From assembly GCA_002407675.1 (NCBI GenBank), contig DHNW01000002.1:23372-87371 (forward strand): DNA of 64,000 nucleotides, written 5' to 3'. Source of the stretch: Ruminococcaceae bacterium UBA5406. GTDB lineage: Bacteria; Bacillota; Clostridia; Oscillospirales; Acutalibacteraceae. Positions 58,720-64,000 of this stretch are shown piece after piece. A program made the translations under genes and the position numbers. Positions within the stretch are counted from its first letter, which is position 1. Each line of letters starts with the position of its first letter. Under the pieces are notes generated by a model, which did no database searches, was not told where the DNA came from, and saw only the letters and a program-made list of their open reading frames with translations.

Positions 58720-58752
58720 GGACGCTTGTTTTGCAAACAGCGTCCTTTTTCT
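58718..58752 (+). terminator. Terminator of AraC gene
   Basis: AAGGACGC-TTGTTT / AAACA-GCGTCCTT stem with one bulge, followed by TTTTTC. A TATAAT at 58768-58773 downstream may be the rhaBAD -10; no good -35 accompanies it, as expected for an activator-dependent promoter. Confidence 0.8.
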
Positions 58753-58822
58753 TTTGAAAAACGCTCTTATAATTAAAAATGAAACAGTAGGAAAAGAATA
58801 ACAGGGAAGGAGTTGTTCGAAA

Positions 58823-60226
58823 ATGCAGATTTATCTTGCCATTGATATTGGCGCTTCCAGCGGGCGCCATATCCTCGGCTGTGTGGAGAACGGCAGAATC
58901 CGGACAAAGGAAATTTACCGGTTCCCCAATAAGGCTGTCCTGAAAAACGGCCATTTGTGCTGGGATCTGGAGTCCCTCTGGGATCATATTCTGGAAGGAA
59001 TGCACCAATGCAAAGAATACGGTTTGATCCCCGGTTCCGTTGGGGTGGATACGTGGGGGACTGATTTTGTCCTGCTGGATTCCGAAAATAAAGTCCTCGG
59101 CGACGCGGTAGCCTACCGGGATGCCCGGACGGCTGGCATGGATGCAGTTGTGGAAGAACAGATGGATCCCGAGACTCTCTATAGGCGGACGGGGATCCAA
59201 AAGCAGATTTTCAATACCATCTACCAGCTAACGGCGCTGAAACAGCAGTCGCCGGAGCTTCTGGCGCATGCCGCCAGGTTTTTGATGATCCCAGATTATT
59301 TCCATTTCCGGATGACTGGCGTTCAGACGAACGAATACACGAACGCTTCCACCACGCAGCTGGTGAAAGCTGGGGAAACCGCGTGGGATCGCGGCCTGAT
59401 CCGTCAGCTGGGGCTTCCAGACGCGATTTTTGGGGATGTTTCAATGCCCGGAACCCTGTTGGGCGGGCTTACGCCGGAAGTCTGTGAACGCGTCGGTTTT
59501 AATTGCCGGGTTGTCCTGCCGGCTACGCATGATACCGGCAGTGCCGTTCTAGCCGTTCCGGCTGCCGGCGAAAAGAATTTCCTGTATATCAGCTCCGGGA
59601 CATGGTCCTTGCTGGGAACGGAGAATCCGGATGTCTGCGCAACCCCCGCAGCGCGCGCAGCCAACTTCACCAACGAGGGCGGTTATGAAAAGAGATACCG
59701 TTTTCTCAAGAATATTATGGGTTCCTGGATGATTCAGAGCGTCCGTAACGAAAACGGCAAAAAGCAAACGTTTGATGAGCTGTGCGATCTTGCGGAGAAA
59801 GCGAAGAATTTCCAGTCTCTTCTGGATGTGAACGATCCGTCTTTCCTTGCACCGGAGAGTATGACCGAGGCAATCCGGGAATATTGCCGAAGGAGCGGCC
59901 AGGCCGTCCCGCAGACGCTCGGCGAGGTGATGAGCTGTATTTACCGGAGCCTTGCCTGCAGTTACGCGGAAACCGTCCGGCAGATGGAAGAGGTTACGGG
60001 CCGCCGTTTTTCCGGCCTGTATATTGTCGGCGGCGGGAGCAAGGATTGGTATCTGAACCGCCTGACGGCGCAGGCCGTCGGCCTGCCGGTTTTTGCCGGC
60101 CCCGCTGAGGCGACGGCCGTCGGAAACCTTCTGGCTCAGATGCTTTATGAAAAAGAGTTCCCAAATGCAGCAGAAGCGCGGGCTTGTGTCCGCCGCTCTT
60201 TTGAAATCCGAAAAGTCGAAAAGTAA
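58823..60226 (+). CDS. rhaB: Rhamnulokinase
   Basis: FGGY-family kinase that phosphorylates L-rhamnulose, 467 aa. N-terminal [14 protein letters not shown] binds ATP phosphate, [14 protein letters not shown] carries the catalytic Asp region, and the C-terminal [15 protein letters not shown] is the FGGY adenine-site motif. ATG preceded by GGAAGGAG. First gene of rhaB-rhaA-rhaD, 26 nt before rhaA. Confidence 0.96.
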   Translation: MQIYLAIDIGASSGRHILGCVENGRIRTKEIYRFPNKAVLKNGHLCWDLESLWDHILEGMHQCKEYGLIPGSVGVDTWGTDFVLLDSENKVLGDAVAYRDARTAGMDAVVEEQMDPETLYRRTGIQKQIFNTIYQLTALKQQSPELLAHAARFLMIPDYFHFRMTGVQTNEYTNASTTQLVKAGETAWDRGLIRQLGLPDAIFGDVSMPGTLLGGLTPEVCERVGFNCRVVLPATHDTGSAVLAVPAAGEKNFLYISSGTWSLLGTENPDVCATPAARAANFTNEGGYEKRYRFLKNIMGSWMIQSVRNENGKKQTFDELCDLAEKAKNFQSLLDVNDPSFLAPESMTEAIREYCRRSGQAVPQTLGEVMSCIYRSLACSYAETVRQMEEVTGRRFSGLYIVGGGSKDWYLNRLTAQAVGLPVFAGPAEATAVGNLLAQMLYEKEFPNAAEARACVRRSFEIRKVEK

Positions 60227-60252
60227 AATACTGTTTTACAGGAGGCATCAAT

Positions 60253-61494
60253 ATGCAAGAATATGAATCAGCGCGGGAACGCTACGGTTCTTTCGGCGTG
60301 GATACGGAAAACGCCATGAAAGAATTGGAAAAAATCAAAATATCCATGCACTGCTGGCAGGGGGACGATGTACGGGGATTCCTGTTTCGGGACAATGCTC
60401 TCACGGGCGGTATTCAGGCTACCGGCAACTATCCTGGCGCAGCGTCCACGCCGGCCGAACTCAGGCAGGATATGGAAAAGGCCTTTTCCCTGATCCCCGG
60501 CAAACATAAGGTCAACCTTCACGCGATTTACGCGGATACGAACGAAAAAGTTGATCTGGATCAGCTGGAGCCCCGGCATTTTGAAAGCTGGGTCGAATGG
60601 GCAAAAGACCAGGGCCTTGGCCTCGATTTTAATCCCACCTGCTTTTCCCATAAAAAATCAGAGAGCGGGTTTACGCTTTCCAGCCCCGATCAATCGATCC
60701 GGGATTTCTGGATTGAACACTGCAAGCGCTGCCGGAAAATCGGGGAATATTTCGGAAAGCAGCTCGGGCAGAAATGCGTGACGAACATTTGGATCCCGGA
60801 CGGGTACAAAGACATTCCGATCGACCGGCTTGCTCCCCGCCAGCGTTTGAAGGATTCGCTTGATGAAATTTATGCGGATCCGATTGATGAAAACGCCAAC
60901 CTTGACGCTGTTGAGAGCAAAGTGTTCGGTATTGGATCGGAAAGCTATGTTACCGGTTCCCACGAGTTTTACCTTGGTTACGCGATTCAGAACCATAAAG
61001 CTGTCTGCCTGGACACGGGGCATTTCCATCCGACGGAATATGTCAGCAACAAAATTTCCTCCGTTCTGCTCTTTGTTCAAGAACTGCTGCTGCATGTGTC
61101 CCGGCCCGTTCGCTGGGACAGCGACCATGTTATTGTCCTCAGCGACGAACTGCAGGAGATTGCATTTGAACTGATCCGCAACGGCTTGTATAAACGCACC
61201 CATATTGGGCTGGATTTCTTTGACGCCAGCATCAACCGCGTGGCCGCGTGGGTTATTGGGATGCGCAATATGCAGAAGGCGCTGCTGCGGGCTCTGCTGG
61301 AGCCAACACCCATCCTGAAGCAGGATGAGCTGGAGGGCAATTACACTGCCCGCCTGGCTTTGCTGGAAGAAATGAAATCCATGCCGTGGCAGGCCGTTTG
61401 GGATGAATTCTGCCGGAGGAACGGCGTTGCCGTAGGGGCGAAATGGCTGGACGAAATCCGTACCTATGAAACAGACGTGCTGTCTAAGCGCTGA
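60253..61494 (+). CDS. rhaA: L-rhamnose isomerase
   Basis: Converts L-rhamnose to L-rhamnulose, 413 aa, full length. [44 protein letters not shown] and [17 protein letters not shown] are family landmarks with the metal-binding Glu and His residues. ATG after AGGAGGCA. Middle gene of the rhaBAD operon. Confidence 0.97.
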   Translation: MQEYESARERYGSFGVDTENAMKELEKIKISMHCWQGDDVRGFLFRDNALTGGIQATGNYPGAASTPAELRQDMEKAFSLIPGKHKVNLHAIYADTNEKVDLDQLEPRHFESWVEWAKDQGLGLDFNPTCFSHKKSESGFTLSSPDQSIRDFWIEHCKRCRKIGEYFGKQLGQKCVTNIWIPDGYKDIPIDRLAPRQRLKDSLDEIYADPIDENANLDAVESKVFGIGSESYVTGSHEFYLGYAIQNHKAVCLDTGHFHPTEYVSNKISSVLLFVQELLLHVSRPVRWDSDHVIVLSDELQEIAFELIRNGLYKRTHIGLDFFDASINRVAAWVIGMRNMQKALLRALLEPTPILKQDELEGNYTARLALLEEMKSMPWQAVWDEFCRRNGVAVGAKWLDEIRTYETDVLSKR

Positions 61495-61528
61495 TTCCGA
61501 AATTGCAAATACAGGAAGGAAATCATGG

Positions 61529-62344
61529 ATGAATAATATTTTTGAGGCTCCGTTTGTCAAAGAAATGTGCGATACTACGGCCAATATGTACCGTCTTGGA
61601 TGGGATGAGAGGAACGGCGGAAATGTCAGCTACCGCCTGGATGCAGCCATGGTGGAATCCTATTTGGATCCCACTATGGTCCAGCGTACGCTGCCGCTTC
61701 AATTTGATGCTTCCTATCTGGCAGGTCAGTATTTTATTGTAACCGCTACCGGCAAGTACTTTAAAAATGTAAAGGACTGCCCTCAGAACAACATGGGCAT
61801 TATCCGGATCTGCCCGGACGGCCGTTCATACGATATCCTTTGGGGATTTGCGGACGGCAGCCGACCGACCAGTGAGCTTCCCACTCATTTAATGAGCCAT
61901 ATCGAGCGGCTGAAAGCCGATCCAAAACACCGGGTTGTGATGCACTGCCATCCGCTGAATATTCTTTCTATGACGTTTGTCCATGAGCTGGACGACAAAA
62001 GTTTCACCAAAACGCTGTGGCAGATGTGCACCGAATGTATTGTTGTTTTCCCGGAAGGGATCGGCGTACTTCCGTGGATGGTCTGCGGGGGCAATGCAAT
62101 CGGCGAGGCCACTGCAGAAAAAATCAGGGATCACCGAATTGTCCTGTGGGCTGCGCATGGAATTTTTGGTACGGGCGAAACTATGGATGAAGCCTTCGGC
62201 CTGATTGAAACGGTTGAAAAGGCCGCTCAGGTTTATATGACGATCGGCCAGATGCCGGTTAAGCAGTCAATTACCGACGCGCAGCTCCAAAAATTGTGTG
62301 ATGCGTTCGGTATCGTCCCAAGAAAGGGATATCTGGACGTATAA
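61529..62344 (+). CDS. rhaD: Rhamnulose-1-phosphate aldolase
   Basis: Class II aldolase splitting rhamnulose-1-phosphate to dihydroxyacetone phosphate and lactaldehyde, 271 aa. DERNGGNVSYRL is the substrate-loop motif; VMHCHPLN and LWAAHGIFG contain the zinc histidines. ATG 61529 lies 8 nt after AGGAAGGA; the frame extends into rhaA but is not used. Ends at a strong bidirectional terminator. Confidence 0.96.
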   Translation: MNNIFEAPFVKEMCDTTANMYRLGWDERNGGNVSYRLDAAMVESYLDPTMVQRTLPLQFDASYLAGQYFIVTATGKYFKNVKDCPQNNMGIIRICPDGRSYDILWGFADGSRPTSELPTHLMSHIERLKADPKHRVVMHCHPLNILSMTFVHELDDKSFTKTLWQMCTECIVVFPEGIGVLPWMVCGGNAIGEATAEKIRDHRIVLWAAHGIFGTGETMDEAFGLIETVEKAAQVYMTIGQMPVKQSITDAQLQKLCDAFGIVPRKGYLDV

Positions 62345-62378
62345 ACGGCAGGAGGCCGGTCTGCCTCCGATATTTTGT

Positions 62379-62417
62379 AAAAGCCCGCCCTGTTGATTGA
62401 AAACAGGGCGGGCTTTT
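62379..62417. terminator. Bidirectional terminator of rhaBAD and of the USP-like gene
   Basis: AAAAGCCCGCCCTGTT / AACAGGGCGGGCTTTT, a 16-bp perfect stem with A/T tracts on both sides, between convergent genes. Confidence 0.93.
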
Positions 62418-62862
62418 AAGAACCGCTTTGCAGAATCAGGTCTTTTGCGGCCTGTTCGTCTTTTTTTGCCGGACAGATATTATAAATTTTACCGTCCTTT
62501 CCAACCATACTGATGGGAATCAATGGTAAAAAGCGATGCAAAACTTCCACGAATCCATTCACAGGTGCCTCCGCCATGCCGGTTACGATATGTACGGCGC
62601 CAATTTGCTTGGCAACCCCCACAGCCATAAGCGGCGCGTCGTCGTTAAAATATACGGTCATTTCCGCTCCGGCATCCCGGGCTGTTTCCCGGAGATAATC
62701 AAGTTCTTCACCGTCGGTGTCAAAACCGGCGGAAGTTGGCTGTACACACAGCACTTGCAAAGGGATCCTTCGTTCATCCGAAATTCTTTTCCCAACACGG
62801 ATCAGCCTGTCGCAGTCACGCTGGCCGGTTACGCAGACCAGAACCGTTTTGTTTCTACTCAA
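62416..62862 (-). CDS. Universal-stress-protein-like (KdpD-linker-like) domain protein
   Basis: A 148-aa alpha/beta protein. VLVCVTGQRDCDRLIRVG at the start and IPLQVLCVQP resemble the USP domain found in KdpD sensor kinases, followed by AVGVAKQIGAVHIVTGMAE. The stand-alone form is found in Clostridia; its ligand and role are unknown. TTG start with GGAGG 8 nt upstream. The stop codon lies at the edge of the shared terminator. Confidence 0.7.
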   Translation of the reverse strand: MSRNKTVLVCVTGQRDCDRLIRVGKRISDERRIPLQVLCVQPTSAGFDTDGEELDYLRETARDAGAEMTVYFNDDAPLMAVGVAKQIGAVHIVTGMAEAPVNGFVEVLHRFLPLIPISMVGKDGKIYNICPAKKDEQAAKDLILQSGS

Positions 62863-62961
62863 ATCTCAGCCTCCTCTCATCCAGCGTATCTGTTAATATT
62901 GTAACAGATAATCGGATTGATATTGGGAACAGATGGTAGATAAACTGTTAAGAGATTGTTA

Positions 62962-62994
62962 ACTATATATTGCAAAAAAATTGGAATATATAGT
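62962..62994. repeat. AT-rich inverted repeat
   Basis: Perfect arms ACTATATATT / AATATATAGT separated by 13 nt, followed on the plus strand by CTCTTTTTTT. It lies in the 276-bp gap upstream of the USP-like gene. It may be an operator or a terminator; nothing else is seen in that gap except the next terminator. Confidence 0.45.
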
Positions 62995-63057
62995 CTCTTT
63001 TTTATTATAATAGCACAAATAAAGTTATTTATCAATGGATTTTTCTTTTTATGTACA

Positions 63058-63090
63058 GGAAAAATCCGCCGGAAAGATTCGCGGCGGATT
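63058..63090 (-). terminator. Terminator of SpoIIQ-like gene
   Basis: AATCCGCCG / CGGCGGATT stem; on the minus strand it runs into TTTTTCC. Confidence 0.8.
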
Positions 63091-63138
63091 CAAGTCGATA
63101 AACGCTTTAGGGGTGCGCGGAGAAATAGCTGAAAGTTT

Positions 63139-63855
63139 TTAGTCAAAAACGGTCAGCGGATCCACACTTTTTCCATCTTTCAGCGTTTCAACGTGAAGAT
63201 GGGTTCCTTCTTCAGTTTCAATGGGGACGGTGCCAACCGTACCGAGCGTCTGCCCCTGTTTGACGGTTTCCTCCGCTTTTACGGATGTTTCCGCCAGACC
63301 GCAGTAATGGATTTCTACATTGCCATGGGTAATGATAACGGTATTTCCCAGCCGGCTGTCCTTGTAGACCTTTTTAACGATCCCGTCGGCTGCCGATTTT
63401 ACAGTTTCACCACTTTTGGCACTCAGGTCTACGCCCATGTGGGAGCGGTAGTCCTGCATCGTTTTGTAGTAGACGGGTTCCTTGCTGAACTTTCGAAGAA
63501 CCGTTTTCCCTTCCACAGGGTAAAGAAATTTCTGCACGTCTGCATTGGCCTGTTTCGCTTTTACTTTTTTCTTTTTAACCGGTGCAGAAGAGACCGGGGC
63601 CGGTTCAGACACAGCCGGCTTTTTTGAAGATGCCTGCGATGACACTTTCGGCGTGGACGATTCCGTCACATAAATACCGCTTACGGTGTTGTTGGTTTTT
63701 GCTGTCTGGCTCTGCGTTTTGTCCTGCGGCGTCGCGTAATTTACCACGCTGTCATAAGTGGTCCACGCCGCTATCCCAACAGCAATCAGGCACACGCCGA
63801 GTGCAATATAAAATCCCTTATTGCTTTTTCCGCTTTTTTGCATGTGAAGATTCAC
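63139..63855 (-). CDS. M23 (LytM) peptidase-domain membrane protein, SpoIIQ-like
   Basis: The 238-aa protein has a short cytoplasmic tail, one membrane helix (about residues 14-33), a Ser/Lys-rich linker and a C-terminal LytM domain. SHMGVDLSAKSGE carries the HxxxD zinc ligands and THLHVET the HxH motif, so the site looks intact, as reported for clostridial but not Bacillus SpoIIQ. The middle IHYCGL replaces the usual YGHL. It may be the forespore half of the SpoIIQ-SpoIIIAH channel or a general wall endopeptidase. GTG 63855 has GGAGGTGG 8 nt upstream. Confidence 0.82.
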   Translation of the reverse strand: MNLHMQKSGKSNKGFYIALGVCLIAVGIAAWTTYDSVVNYATPQDKTQSQTAKTNNTVSGIYVTESSTPKVSSQASSKKPAVSEPAPVSSAPVKKKKVKAKQANADVQKFLYPVEGKTVLRKFSKEPVYYKTMQDYRSHMGVDLSAKSGETVKSAADGIVKKVYKDSRLGNTVIITHGNVEIHYCGLAETSVKAEETVKQGQTLGTVGTVPIETEEGTHLHVETLKDGKSVDPLTVFD

Positions 63856-63935
63856 TTGTGCCACCTCCGAATGTATTTTGACCCCAAAACAGGCCTTATA
63901 TTCCGAGGGCGGCAGTAAAATATTAAATTTTTGCA

Positions 63936-63972
63936 GAAAAAAAGCCCGATCCAACTGACCAGGCTTTTTTTC
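63936..63972. terminator. Bidirectional terminator at right edge
   Basis: GAAAAAAAGCC / GGCTTTTTTTC perfect 11-bp stem with A and T tracts. It isolates the SpoIIQ-like gene from whatever lies beyond the window. The last bases (GAGGAGGG) resemble a plus-strand ribosome site for a gene outside. Confidence 0.8.
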
Positions 63973-64000
63973 ATTAACTTGAGGGGTATATTGAGGAGGG

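Noticed and set aside
1..64000. CRISPR arrays, insertion sequences, rRNA genes and large tandem repeats
   Set aside because: I scanned the intergenic regions and saw none; short repeats are listed individually.

Overview
The window looks like a chromosome segment of a spore-forming anaerobic member of the Clostridia with moderate-to-high GC, plausibly Oscillospirales/Ruminococcaceae-like. This is inferred from gene content: SpoVS and a SpoIIQ-like LytM protein, a group-B-like [FeFe] hydrogenase, NfnAB, ThyX, a T-box in front of alaS, FakA-RecG and RNase Y-YmdB-SpoVS gene orders shared with Bacillota, and L-rhamnose and polygalacturonate utilisation genes. I saw no rRNA operon, CRISPR array, prophage or insertion sequence. 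The genus cannot be fixed by reading alone.

Layout. 1-4.5 kb: a 5'-truncated GH36 alpha-galactosidase converges on a minus-strand hydrogenase-like gene followed by proC. 4.7-14.8 kb: rny-ymdB, spoVS, fakA-recG, a CofE-like gene, a small phosphoesterase (minus) and a DacF-type carboxypeptidase. 14.9-19.8 kb: a PadR - DUF1700 - DUF4097 envelope-stress-type operon and an ABC-2 exporter pair, followed by tRNA-Leu(GAG) on the minus strand. 20-28 kb: a short-chain dehydrogenase, then thyX-tmk, a DJ-1 protein, 5-formyl-THF cyclo-ligase, mltG, a U32 tRNA-hydroxylation protein and a class B PBP whose ribosome binding site lies inside a very strong hairpin. 28-32 kb: a YheO/DauR-type regulator diverges from ridA - amino acid permease - MalY/PatB-type PLP lyase. 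32.1-40.5 kb: T-box/alaS, HIT hydrolase, a phosphoribosyltransferase, comEC-holA-rnmV and a cold-shock gene with a structured leader.

40.5-48 kb is the accessory part, almost all on the minus strand: an AlwI-family type IIS endonuclease with a double-domain Dam-like (D12) adenine methyltransferase, a GH28 pectinase-like enzyme, and an AT-richer block with a DUF1646 transporter and an XRE regulator. 48.2-55.4 kb: nfnA-nfnB, then a complete urea-type ABC transporter urtABCDE with no urease in view. 55.4-62.4 kb: a polysaccharide deacetylase lipoprotein and an L-rhamnose regulon, made of rhaM plus a TIM-barrel isomerase (minus) diverging from araC-rhaB-rhaA-rhaD. 62.4-64 kb: a USP-like protein and a SpoIIQ-like LytM protein on the minus strand.

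Functional themes are anaerobic electron handling (hydrogenase, NfnAB), thymidylate/folate supply (ThyX, Tmk, FTHF cyclo-ligase), wall and spore metabolism (DacF, MltG, PBP, CE4, SpoVS, SpoIIQ-like), nitrogen/urea uptake and plant-polysaccharide sugars (alpha-galactoside, pectin, rhamnose). Features that stand out are the fused-methyltransferase type IIS R-M pair, a ComEC whose metallo-beta-lactamase domain has lost its metal motif, leader hairpins on the PBP and cold-shock genes, and the regulator-RidA-permease-lyase cluster. No unmistakably new large system was found. All family assignments come from reading motifs, not from database searches.
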